Assembly (NCBI GenBank): GCA_020161655.1
Contig: JAIUPC010000009.1
Span: 62,001 to 126,000 of the forward strand
Reading direction: 5' to 3'
Source of the DNA: Pseudomonadota bacterium
GTDB taxonomy: Bacteria; Pseudomonadota; Alphaproteobacteria; Rhodobacterales; Rhodobacteraceae
DNA: 64,000 nucleotides
Under the pieces are notes generated by a model, which saw nothing but the letters and a program-made list of their open reading frames with translations, ran no database searches and was not told the origin of the DNA. How positions within the stretch are numbered: position 1 is the first letter of the stretch; every line of letters starts with the position of its first letter. Made by a program: the position numbers and the translations under genes. Positions 8,635 through 15,807 of this stretch are shown here, piece by piece.

Positions 8635-9233
8635 TACACCGCCTTTCGCGCCCTCAGCGCCGCCTGGATCGTGCCATCGTCGAGGTAATCCAGCTCCCCG
8701 CCGATGGGCACACCTTGGGCTAACGTCGTGACCCGTGCGCCGGTTCCCTCCAAAACGTCGGCAATGTAATGCGCGGTGGTCTGGCCGTCGACGGTGGCGT
8801 TGAGCGCGAGGATCACCTCGGTCACGCTCTCATCGCGGACCCGCGCCAGAAGCTTCGGGATGCGCAGGTCGTCCGGCCCCACGGCATCGAGCGCCGACAG
8901 CGTGCCGCCGAGGACATGGTAGCGGCCCTTGAAGCTTTGCCCGCGCTCCATCGCCCAGAGGTCGGCGACATCCTCGACCACGCAGATCTCGCCCGTCGCC
9001 CGGCGGTCGTCACGGCAGATGTCGCAAAGATCGGTGGTGCCGATATTGCCACAGGACACGCATTCGCGCGCCGTCGCGGCGACCTCGGCCATGGCCTGCG
9101 CAAGGGGCGCCATCACCTGCCCGCGCTTTTTCAAGAGATGCAGCACCGCCCGGCGCGCCGACCGCGGCCCAAGCCCCGGCAGGCGGGACATGAGCGCGAT
9201 CAGCGCCTCGATATCGCGGGTGGCGTCGGACAA
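8634..9233 (-). CDS. recR: Recombination mediator RecR
   Basis: The 199-residue protein has family length and domain order. A helix-hairpin-helix ([17 protein letters not shown], about 18-34) is followed by a zinc finger with Cys58, Cys61, Cys70 and Cys73. A Toprim domain begins near [18 protein letters not shown]. RecR acts with RecO (and RecF) to load RecA on single-stranded gaps. It is the third gene of the conserved dnaX-ybaB-recR cluster. Confidence 0.97.
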   Translation of the reverse strand: MSDATRDIEALIALMSRLPGLGPRSARRAVLHLLKKRGQVMAPLAQAMAEVAATARECVSCGNIGTTDLCDICRDDRRATGEICVVEDVADLWAMERGQSFKGRYHVLGGTLSALDAVGPDDLRIPKLLARVRDESVTEVILALNATVDGQTTAHYIADVLEGTGARVTTLAQGVPIGGELDYLDDGTIQAALRARKAV

Positions 9234-9240
9234 GGCCGCC

Positions 9241-9594
9241 TCAGATCGGCAGCTTCATGTCGGCAGGAAGGCCGAGGCTTTCGTAAAGCCGCTTCATCTC
9301 CTGCTGCTTCCTGTCCGCCGCCTTCTTCTGCGCATCCTTGATCGCGGCGAGGATCAGGTCTTCGACCACTTCCTTCTGGGTCGGATCGAAGATCGACGGG
9401 TTGATGTCGAGCGCCTTGAGGTCGCCCGCCGCCGAACAGGTCGCGGTGACAAGACCGGCACCCGCCTCGCCTACGACATTGATCGTGTTGAAGCTTTCCT
9501 GAAGCTCCGCCACCTTGCCCTGCATTTCCTGCGCGGCCTGCATCATCTTGGCCATGTCACCAAGGCCGCCAAGCCCGCCCAAACCCTTCAACAT
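9241..9594 (-). CDS. ybaB: YbaB/EbfC family nucleoid-associated protein
   Basis: The 117-residue protein begins with the typical glycine-rich [18 protein letters not shown] and a coiled-coil helix ([17 protein letters not shown]). It ends with [19 protein letters not shown]. Dimers bind DNA with low specificity. The ATG at 9594 is preferred over the one 13 codons upstream, since the family starts at MLKGL. It sits 10 bases after dnaX and 7 before recR. Confidence 0.93.
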   Translation of the reverse strand: MLKGLGGLGGLGDMAKMMQAAQEMQGKVAELQESFNTINVVGEAGAGLVTATCSAAGDLKALDINPSIFDPTQKEVVEDLILAAIKDAQKKAADRKQQEMKRLYESLGLPADMKLPI

Positions 9595-9604
9595 TCCACT
9601 CTCC

Positions 9605-11350
9605 TCAGTTTTCCTCGAACGGGTCCCATTCATCCTCGACCTCGGGCAGGGCTTCCGCCGTCGCCTCGGTCTTGGCCTCTTCGGGTGTTTTCACGTCCCT
9701 TACATAGGCATCCGGGAAGGCGGCGAGAACCGCCCGCACCAGGGGATTTTCCTCTGCGCGCCCTTTCGCCGCATCGTCCTTGGCGCTCCGCTCCTCGGCG
9801 ATGGTCTTGGCCCCGCCTTCGGAGACGACCGAGACGCCCCAGCGCACGCCGGTCCAGCTCTGAAGCTTCTGCGCAAGGCTCTGGGCCAGGTCGCGGGGGG
9901 CGTCTCCGGCGGGTTCGAACTCGATCCGGCCGGGGGCGTAGTGGACGAGGCGGACGTGGTTTTCCACCTCGACCAGAAGCTTCACGTCGCGGTTGGCGCG
10001 AATGAGTTCCATCACCGCCGGGAAGCTTGCATAACGGGCGAGCGCAACTTCCGGCTGGCGGGCGAGGGCGGTTGCCGCGCCGCTGCCAGTAGGCGCGGAC
10101 GTCACGCTGGCACGGGGCGCGGCATGGGTCACCGGGGCGGAAGGCGAAGGCCCACGACCCTGCGGTGCGGCCTGAACGGGGCCGGGGCCTTCGGCCAGTC
10201 GGCGCATCAACTGTTCAGGGTCGGGCAGGTCGGCGACATGGGTCATGCGGATCACCGCCATCTCGGCGGCCATCATCGCATTCGGCGCGGCGGCGACTTC
10301 CTCTAGCGATTTCAAGAGCATCTGCCACATGCGGGTGAGGACGCGCATCGGCAGCGCCCCGGCAATGGCAAGGCCGCGCGAGCGTTCATCGGGCGGTACG
10401 GTCGGGTCATCTGCCGCTTCGGGCGTGATCTTGATGACGCTGACCCAATGGGTGATTTCGGCCAGATCGCGCAGCACCGCCATCGGATCGGCGCCATCGG
10501 CATATTGCGCCGAAAGCTCGTTCAGGGCCCCCGCCGCATCGCCCTTCAGGATCATGTCGAAAAGGTCGAGGACGCGGCCACGGTCGGCCAGCCCGAGCAT
10601 GGCGCGGACCTGATCGGCGGTGGTTTCGCCGGCGCCGTGGCTAATGGCCTGATCAAGCAATGAAGTCGCGTCGCGGGCGGAGCCTTCGGCGGCGCGGGTG
10701 ATGAGGGCGAGGGCGTCGTCGGTGATCGCTGCACCTTCCGCTCCGGCGATCTTTTGCAGGAGCGCAATCATCACCTCAGGCTCGATCCGGCGCAGGTCGA
10801 AACGCTGGCAGCGCGACAGGACCGTGACCGGAACCTTGCGAATCTCGGTCGTGGCGAAGATGAACTTCACATGCGCGGGGGGTTCCTCAAGCGTCTTCAG
10901 AAGCGCGTTGAACGCGTTCGTCGACAGCATGTGGACTTCGTCGATGATGTAGATCTTGTAGCGCGCCGAAGCCGCACGATAGTGAACGGATTCAATGATT
11001 TCGCGGATATCGCCGACCCCGGTGCGCGAGGCCGCGTCCATCTCCATCACATCGACATGGCGGCCTTCCATGATCGCCACGCAATGTTCGCACTTGCCGC
11101 AAGGCTCGGTCGTGGGGCCGCTGGTGCCATCGGGGCCGACGCAGTTCATGCCCTTGGCGATGATCCGCGCGGTCGTCGTCTTGCCGGTGCCCCGGATGCC
11201 GGTCATGATGAAGGCCTGCGCAATCCGGTCGGCGGCGAAGGCGTTCTTCAGCGTGCGCACCATCGCATCCTGCCCGACGAGGTCGGCGAAGGTCTCAGGC
11301 CGGTACTTGCGGGCGAGGACCTGATAGCGGGTCCCGGTGGCTTCGGTCAT
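9605..11350 (-). CDS. dnaX: DNA polymerase III subunit gamma/tau
   Basis: The 581-residue AAA+ clamp-loader subunit has Walker A GIRGTGKT (51-58), a zinc module with Cys70, Cys84, Cys87 and Cys90, Walker B IIDEVH (about 135-140) and the arginine-finger SRCQRF. The C-terminal part carries a tau-like region with a low-complexity Pro/Ala linker and an acidic end. Tau holds polymerase cores to the clamp loader. It is first in dnaX-ybaB-recR. I did not find an obvious slippery frameshift signal. Confidence 0.97.
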   Translation of the reverse strand: MTEATGTRYQVLARKYRPETFADLVGQDAMVRTLKNAFAADRIAQAFIMTGIRGTGKTTTARIIAKGMNCVGPDGTSGPTTEPCGKCEHCVAIMEGRHVDVMEMDAASRTGVGDIREIIESVHYRAASARYKIYIIDEVHMLSTNAFNALLKTLEEPPAHVKFIFATTEIRKVPVTVLSRCQRFDLRRIEPEVMIALLQKIAGAEGAAITDDALALITRAAEGSARDATSLLDQAISHGAGETTADQVRAMLGLADRGRVLDLFDMILKGDAAGALNELSAQYADGADPMAVLRDLAEITHWVSVIKITPEAADDPTVPPDERSRGLAIAGALPMRVLTRMWQMLLKSLEEVAAAPNAMMAAEMAVIRMTHVADLPDPEQLMRRLAEGPGPVQAAPQGRGPSPSAPVTHAAPRASVTSAPTGSGAATALARQPEVALARYASFPAVMELIRANRDVKLLVEVENHVRLVHYAPGRIEFEPAGDAPRDLAQSLAQKLQSWTGVRWGVSVVSEGGAKTIAEERSAKDDAAKGRAEENPLVRAVLAAFPDAYVRDVKTPEEAKTEATAEALPEVEDEWDPFEEN

Positions 11351-11419
11351 GGGGTTTCCCGGATTCGGACTTCGGCTAACCTAAGGATGCCAGAGGCCTT
11401 CGTCCACCCGCCAGCAGGT

Positions 11420-11470
11420 GTCGGTTTTGCGTATGGCAAGCGTATGGCAATCTGTCCCGACAGCGGGGGC
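11420..11470. repeat. Tandem GCGTNNGG element, copy 1 (upstream of dnaX)
   Basis: GTCGGTTT is followed by two direct copies of GCGTATGGCAA and then TCTGTCCCGACAGCGGGGGC. The same order of blocks, with GCGTCGGG in place of GCGTATGG, occurs at 36981-37031. Both lie about 70-165 bases upstream of a minus-strand start codon and in the same orientation. A regulatory or repetitive-element role is inferred. Confidence 0.6.
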
Positions 11471-11471
11471 G

Positions 11472-12062
11472 TCACGGCAGCGGTTTTCGGACGAGAGCGG
11501 AGAGCAGACCCGCGAGCGTCTCTTCGTAAATCTCGGCGTCGCCCCCGGCCTCGATCGCCAGCGCGGCCCGGTCGAACATCGCCGAGAGAAGATCGGCTCG
11601 GGCGTCGAGATCCGGTGCGGCAAGCCCCGGTCCGGTGGCCGCCTCAAGCCCCTGCCTGAGCGACTGGCCACCCGTCTCAAGGTCGATCCGCCGCATCTCG
11701 GCGCTGCCGAGGACGGCGGGGCCTTCGAGAAGCATCAGGCGCGTCCGTCCGGGTGCCTGCATGGCGCGGAAGTAGCTTCGCGCCCCGGCGAGGAGGGCGT
11801 CGAGCGGGGTCAGGGCATCGGTAGCGCCGGCCTCGATCTCGGCCGCGATCGCGGCGGCTTCCGATTCGATGACGGCGCGCAGGATGTCCTGCTTGTCCCT
11901 GTAGTGGTGGTAAAGCGCGCCGCGCGTCATCCCGGCGCTTTCGGCAATCTCCGGCGTGCCGGTCGCTGCGAAGCCCTTTTCGAGGAACAGCGCACGGGCG
12001 GCGGCGACAAGCGCGGCGCGGGTGTCGCGGGTGCGGTCGGGGTTGGATCGGCGCTCTTGCAT
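11472..12062 (-). CDS. TetR/AcrR family transcriptional repressor
   Basis: The 196-residue protein has an N-terminal TetR helix-turn-helix ([20 protein letters not shown], then [23 protein letters not shown]) and a helical ligand domain. It is transcribed away from a VOC-family gene, and two palindromic sites lie in the shared promoter. The likely role is control of itself and the VOC gene, with an unknown inducer. The ATG at 12062 has no clear ribosome site and directly adjoins operator 1, so the transcript may have a very short leader or none. Confidence 0.9.
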   Translation of the reverse strand: MQERRSNPDRTRDTRAALVAAARALFLEKGFAATGTPEIAESAGMTRGALYHHYRDKQDILRAVIESEAAAIAAEIEAGATDALTPLDALLAGARSYFRAMQAPGRTRLMLLEGPAVLGSAEMRRIDLETGGQSLRQGLEAATGPGLAAPDLDARADLLSAMFDRAALAIEAGGDAEIYEETLAGLLSALVRKPLP

Positions 12063-12079
12063 ACATTCAGCCTGTATGT
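12063..12079. promoter_or_regulatory. TetR operator 1
   Basis: The 17-base site ACATTCAGCCTGTATGT is an imperfect palindrome of the form ACATACAG-N-CTGTATGT with one mismatch. It starts one base upstream of the repressor start codon. It matches operator 2 at 14 of 17 positions. Confidence 0.7.
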
Positions 12080-12092
12080 TATTTGGTTAGAT

Positions 12093-12109
12093 ACATACAG
12101 TGTGTATGT
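12093..12109. promoter_or_regulatory. TetR operator 2
   Basis: The 17-base site ACATACAGTGTGTATGT has one mismatch to the same palindrome. Its centre is 30 bases from that of operator 1, close to three helix turns, so two repressor dimers could sit on the same face. It ends 21 bases before the VOC gene start codon. Confidence 0.75.
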
Positions 12110-12130
12110 TTATGTAAAGGAGAGCAAGCC

Positions 12131-12538
12131 ATGAAATCCTCGCAATACTACCCCGTCCTCATGGTCAATGACGTCGCCGGGATCAGCGCCTTCTACCAGA
12201 CCCATTTCCGCTTCAAGCCGATGTTCGAAAACGACTGGTACGCGCATCTGCAATCCAGCGAGGACGAGACGGTGAACCTCGGCATCCTCGACGGCGATCA
12301 CGGCACCATCCCCGAGGTCGGTCGCGGCCGTGCCGGGGGCGTGCTTCTCAACTTCGAGGTCGCGGATGTCGATGCGGTCTATGCAAGGGCGAAGGCGGCA
12401 GGGCTGCCGATCCTTCTCGACCTGAAGGACGAGGCCTTCGGCCAGCGCCATTTCATCACCCGTGACCCGGCGGGGGTGCTGATCGACGTCATCAGGCCGA
12501 TCCCGATGACGGGGGAGTTTGCGGGGCAGGATGGCTGA
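12131..12538 (+). CDS. VOC (glyoxalase/bleomycin-resistance fold) protein
   Basis: The 135-residue protein has one VOC domain ([20 protein letters not shown] at the N-terminus, [20 protein letters not shown] in the middle, and [13 protein letters not shown] near the end). Such proteins bind metals or small molecules and include dioxygenases, lyases and drug-binding proteins. The substrate is unknown. The ATG at 12131 follows AAAGGAGAG and is chosen over an upstream in-frame ATG that lies before the operators. Control by the divergent TetR regulator is likely. Confidence 0.85.
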   Translation: MKSSQYYPVLMVNDVAGISAFYQTHFRFKPMFENDWYAHLQSSEDETVNLGILDGDHGTIPEVGRGRAGGVLLNFEVADVDAVYARAKAAGLPILLDLKDEAFGQRHFITRDPAGVLIDVIRPIPMTGEFAGQDG

Positions 12539-12582
12539 GGGGGGGCAGCAACAAAGATTGACGATGCACATGGGAGGCCGCC

Positions 12583-13188
12583 TTGCCGGTCGACCGTTTC
12601 AGCGATGTTCTCAGCGTTGTTCGCGATGGTCAATCTTGCTCCGGCTTTTCATTTGCGCCATGGCTCGCAGGCATGGCGGATTCAAACCAAACCGTGACGT
12701 TCGACCAGATGAAGGGAGCGATCGGCTCGCTGATCTTCTTGTGGTCCGGGATAGAACGCGAGATTACCTCGGCAATCGGCCGCCTGCAGTGCGCGGAGAA
12801 CACCAAGGCGGTCCACGGAATATCTAAATCAATCGACCTCTGGTCGGCGTGTGTCACCAGTAAAGGGTCGGACGAGGACTTGCGGATAGAGCTCTGCCAA
12901 CGCCTGGTAAGACTGCTGCGCGAGGCACTGATAGTCCGGAACCTCTTTTGCCACGGTCTCGTCGGTATTCGGGTGGGCTACCCCGCTGAGGAACGCGGGG
13001 CATATCTCACCGTTGAATTGGGGGACGAAAAACGCTTCCTTCACTGGGACGAACTGCAAGAAATGTTCTCTTGGATGTCGAAAGCACGATTCCTGGTCAA
13101 CGACTTGACCTGCGCCACCCTCCAAGGCGACGAGGCATCGGCAACCAGAACACTGCAGGGCTGGACGGCGTTTCCTGCGCAGAGCTAG
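12583..13188 (+). CDS. Unknown protein with a HEPN-like R-x4-H motif
   Basis: The 201-residue protein is mostly alpha-helical. A helix FLWSGIEREITSAIG (about 52-65) is followed by helices ending in EALIVRNLFCHG, which contains Arg119 and His124 in the R-x4-H spacing of HEPN ribonucleases. HEPN proteins are often found in toxin and phage-defence systems, and no antitoxin partner is visible here. A TTG at 12583 has an ideal GGGAGG site 5 bases upstream. An ATG at 12673 is the alternative and has a poor site. Codon choice is more relaxed than in its neighbours, suggesting acquisition. Assignment to HEPN is by motif only. Confidence 0.55.
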   Translation: MPVDRFSDVLSVVRDGQSCSGFSFAPWLAGMADSNQTVTFDQMKGAIGSLIFLWSGIEREITSAIGRLQCAENTKAVHGISKSIDLWSACVTSKGSDEDLRIELCQRLVRLLREALIVRNLFCHGLVGIRVGYPAEERGAYLTVELGDEKRFLHWDELQEMFSWMSKARFLVNDLTCATLQGDEASATRTLQGWTAFPAQS

Positions 13189-13195
13189 CCGCCCC

Positions 13196-14233
13196 TCACC
13201 CCGCCCCCTTCACCCGCTTCGCCTGCTTGACCCATTGCGACAGGTCCTTGCCCTTGCGGCGGCGGTCGAGGGCGGAGGCGGTGTGGCCGGCGTTTTCCTC
13301 GTGGAGTTTCTTCCAGCGCTCCACCCGGGCGGCGTCGACCGTGCCGGCCTTGATCGCCGCCTGTACCGCGCAGCCCGGCTCGGGACCGTGGGCGCAGTCG
13401 CGGAAGCGGCACTCGGTGGCGAGGGCGGCGATCTCGGCGAAGGTCTCGTCGATGCCGTCGGCCATGTCGGTCAGGCGAAGCTCGCGCATTCCGGGCGTGT
13501 CGATCAGCCAGCCGCCGCCGGGGATCGCGTGCATCTCGCGCGCGGTCGTGGTGTGGCGGCCTTTCATGTCGTCCTCGCGCACCTCGCCGGTATCGAGGTC
13601 GATGCCGGTCAGGGCCGAGGCGAGGGTGGACTTGCCGACGCCCGACATGCCGAGGAAGGCGACGGTCTGGCCGGGGCCGCACCATGGCTTCAGCGCCTCG
13701 ACCGCGCCGGGGGCCTTGGCGTTCAGCATGATGGCGGGCACGGCGGGGCCGATGGCGCGGAGGCGGTCCATATAGGCGTCGGGGTCGTCGGTCCGGTCCG
13801 CCTTGGTCAGGACGAAGACCGGGGGCACGCCGCCGGCATGGGCGAGGGCGAGGTAGCGTTCCAGCCGCGCCTCGTTGAATTCCTCGCTGCAGGAGGTGGT
13901 GATGAAGACCGTATCGACATTGGCAACGATGAGCTGTTCGCGCGAGGTATCGCCCGCCGCGCGGCGGAAGATCCGCGAACGGCGGTCAAGCAGGCGGGCG
14001 ACGCGGCCCATCTCGGGATCGGCCAGCACCCAGTCGCCGACGGCGACGTCACCGGCGGCGATGTCGGGCGGCAGGCGCAGTTCGGCCGCGCCAGTCACCG
14101 AAAGGATGGTGAGGCGGTCGCGGTGGACGCCCGTCACGCGGGCGGGGGTGAGGGTGGCAAGGTCGTCCGCATCAAGCTGGCGGAGGAAGTCTGCCGACCA
14201 GCCGAGGCTGGCGAGGGTATGGGAGGGGATCAA
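13196..14233 (-). CDS. rsgA: Ribosome small subunit-dependent GTPase A
   Basis: The 345-residue protein shows the circularly permuted GTPase order that defines RsgA: G4 TKAD at 143-146, then G1 GMSGVGKST at 195-203, then G3 DTPG near 256. A C-terminal zinc-binding segment (ECRFRDCAHGPEPGC) follows. An N-terminal OB-like region precedes the GTPase. RsgA helps in the late maturation of the 30S subunit. It is convergent with the HEPN-like gene, 7 bases apart. Confidence 0.95.
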   Translation of the reverse strand: MIPSHTLASLGWSADFLRQLDADDLATLTPARVTGVHRDRLTILSVTGAAELRLPPDIAAGDVAVGDWVLADPEMGRVARLLDRRSRIFRRAAGDTSREQLIVANVDTVFITTSCSEEFNEARLERYLALAHAGGVPPVFVLTKADRTDDPDAYMDRLRAIGPAVPAIMLNAKAPGAVEALKPWCGPGQTVAFLGMSGVGKSTLASALTGIDLDTGEVREDDMKGRHTTTAREMHAIPGGGWLIDTPGMRELRLTDMADGIDETFAEIAALATECRFRDCAHGPEPGCAVQAAIKAGTVDAARVERWKKLHEENAGHTASALDRRRKGKDLSQWVKQAKRVKGAG

Positions 14234-14342
14234 TGACCTGTCCTTGGGATATGCCTGGTCCGACGCCCGGCGGTCTGGCCGGCGGGCGGGTGATGTCGGG
14301 ATGGGCGGGACAGGTCGTTGTCTTCTATTTTCGTCCGCCTAT

Positions 14343-14369
14343 CGACAAAACCGGGTTCCACTTTTGTCG
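14343..14369. repeat. Perfect inverted repeat downstream of the SRP RNA gene
   Basis: CGACAAAA and TTTTGTCG arms flank an 11-base loop. The palindrome lies between the rsgA start region and the SRP RNA gene. It could be a hairpin at the end of the minus-strand SRP transcript or an operator. There is no following T-run. Confidence 0.5.
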
Positions 14370-14386
14370 GGCGGGCTCAGAAGCTC

Positions 14387-14425
14387 TCAGACGGCCCCGG
14401 CCCGGAGGGAAACAAGCTTCGTCAT
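14387..14425 (-). CDS. Possible 12-residue micro-ORF after the SRP RNA gene
   Basis: An AAGGAG ribosome site lies 5 bases before an ATG, which opens a 12-codon frame reading MTKLVSLRAGAV and then TGA. It lies about 27 bases beyond the 3' end of the SRP RNA on the same strand. The near-perfect ribosome site is the only support; it could be a leader peptide or chance. Confidence 0.3.
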   Translation of the reverse strand: MTKLVSLRAGAV

Positions 14426-14451
14426 GATCTCTCCTTCGGCTCGAGGGTCGC

Positions 14452-14553
14452 GAGGTGAGAGGCTGGACAACGACCCAAGCGGGTCTCGTTACGGCTGCTT
14501 CCTTCCGGACCTGACCGGGTTGGCGAGGCGCTTACCCGCGCCAACCTCTCGCC
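14452..14553 (-). ncRNA. ffs: Signal recognition particle RNA (4.5S type)
   Basis: On the minus strand the sequence holds the universal SRP domain IV core GGTCAGGTCCGGAAGGAAGC, followed by AGCC. The flanks GAGAGGTTGG and CCAGCCTCTC pair to close a roughly 100-base hairpin, the bacterial 4.5S form. The RNA binds Ffh and targets membrane proteins to the translocon. The ends are estimated from the stem and may be off by a few bases. Confidence 0.93.
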
Positions 14554-14603
14554 TTTGGATATAGTGGAGCAGAGGATGGAAGGCAAGAACGGGGAGGGGC
14601 GGC

Positions 14604-15080
14604 ATGGCGGGCTTTGCGATCGCGGAACTGGAGGTGGGGGGCGGCAGGCTCGGGCTATGCCCGATGCCGGGGCGGTCAGGGGATTATGCAGGCGACCTGG
14701 CGGTGGTCATGGGATGGGTGCCGGTCCTGGTGGTGTCGATGACGGTCGAGGCCGAGTTGGCGATGGGGGCGGCAGGGCTGCCGGTTGATCTCATGGCGGC
14801 GGGGATCGTGTGGCGCCACCTGCCGGTCGCCGATTTCGCGGCGGAAAGTGCGGCGCTGGCCGAGGATTGGGACGCCGTGGCGGCAGAGGCGCGGGCGGTG
14901 CTATCGGGCGGCGGGCGGGTGCTGTTCCACTGTCTTGCCGGCTGCGGGCGGTCGGGCATGGCGGTGCTCAGGCTGATGGTCGAGGCGGGGGAAGCGCCGG
15001 AAGCGGCGCTGGCGCGGCTGAGGCGGGTCAGGCCCTGCGCGGTGGAGACGGGAGACCAGTATGATTGGGCGGCGCGGTGA
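14604..15080 (+). CDS. Protein tyrosine / dual-specificity phosphatase-like protein
   Basis: The 158-residue protein has the phosphatase loop HCLAGCGRSG with nucleophile Cys110 and Arg116. A likely general acid, Asp77, is in LPVADFAAES. The N-terminal CPMPGRSGDYAGDL segment resembles small bacterial cysteine phosphatases of the DSP type. The substrate is unknown. It is divergent from the SRP RNA gene. Confidence 0.8.
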   Translation: MAGFAIAELEVGGGRLGLCPMPGRSGDYAGDLAVVMGWVPVLVVSMTVEAELAMGAAGLPVDLMAAGIVWRHLPVADFAAESAALAEDWDAVAAEARAVLSGGGRVLFHCLAGCGRSGMAVLRLMVEAGEAPEAALARLRRVRPCAVETGDQYDWAAR

Positions 15081-15083
15081 GGC

Positions 15084-15357
15084 GCCAAAGAGCGGCCCTT
15101 TGGCCTGAGCGGGATAAGACGACGCCACTGGCGTCGGCCCCGCTCAATTGGAAACATTTCAACAAGACCGCATCAGCCCGCGACCAAGAGAGGGCAGCGC
15201 CCGTCCTGGCGGGCGAGAAGCGCCCGCCGTGGGCGGTGAGGAGGGACCGTCGCACCAGTGGCGCGGCGTAAGCCCGACGAACGGCGTTGCCCGGTGGCTT
15301 GGGGCCACCGGGCTCCAGCCTGAAATGTGTCGCGTGGCAGATGCGATGGCATCTGCC
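15084..15357. repeat. Intergenic cluster of perfect inverted repeats
   Basis: This gap of about 310 bases holds at least five strong stems in a row. They are GCCAAAG/CTTTGGC (15084-15104), a two-part stem TGAGCGGG plus CGACGCC/GGCGTCG plus CCCGCTCA (15106-15146), and GCGGGCG/CGCCCGC (15209-15227). Then come CCCGGTGGC/GCCACCGGG (15290-15312) and GGCAGATGC/GCATCTGCC (15336-15357). No convincing coding frame covers it. It may be a structured RNA or a composite repeat; which strand is expressed is unknown. Confidence 0.55.
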
Positions 15358-15390
15358 AAGGCTATCGGGTTTCCTTCAAACCATCCCGCC

Positions 15391-15741
15391 TCAGGGCGCG
15401 ATAGCCCCCTTCTCGCACCAGATCTTCGTGAAGGCGCCGGTGCAGGTGGCCTCGCGGTTCAGGCCGGAGACCTTGTAGCGGGTGGTGAAGGCGCCCTTCT
15501 CGACCGTCACGTCGAGCGAATCGCGGATCAGCTTCATGCAGTCGGAGGGCCGGAGCTTGCAGCCGATCAGCGCGACCGTGCCGAAGGCATCGTCGCCGCT
15601 GGCGCCGACATCGGTGGTGGCGATCTTCTGTTCGATCGCCTGTTTCAGCATCGCGTCGAACTCCGCCTCGCCGGGCCGGGTGGCCCAGGCCGCACCTGCG
15701 AGGATCGCCAGTAGGGCGAGAATGGCCACGAACACGCGCAT
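15391..15741 (-). CDS. Small exported or membrane-anchored protein of unknown function
   Basis: The 116-residue protein starts with a hydrophobic segment (MRVFVAILALLAILAGAAWA) that is a signal peptide or anchor. The rest has four cysteines (GCKLRPSDC, ATCTG, WCEKG), suggesting disulfides in the periplasm. I do not recognise the family. The ATG at 15741 is chosen over one 19 codons upstream because it starts the signal segment. Confidence 0.65.
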   Translation of the reverse strand: MRVFVAILALLAILAGAAWATRPGEAEFDAMLKQAIEQKIATTDVGASGDDAFGTVALIGCKLRPSDCMKLIRDSLDVTVEKGAFTTRYKVSGLNREATCTGAFTKIWCEKGAIAP

Positions 15742-15784
15742 CACAGTCTCCGACCTTGCCTTTGCCCCTATATGCGCCGGTCGG

Positions 15785-15802
15785 GGCCTTGCCGGCAAGG
15801 CC
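15785..15802. repeat. Perfect 18-base palindrome after cpdB
   Basis: GGCCTTGCCGGCAAGGCC reads the same on both strands and begins 6 bases after the cpdB stop. It may be a compact hairpin or a protein-binding site. A related TTGCCGGCAA core occurs near base 6000. Confidence 0.5.
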
Positions 15803-15807
15803 GCGGG

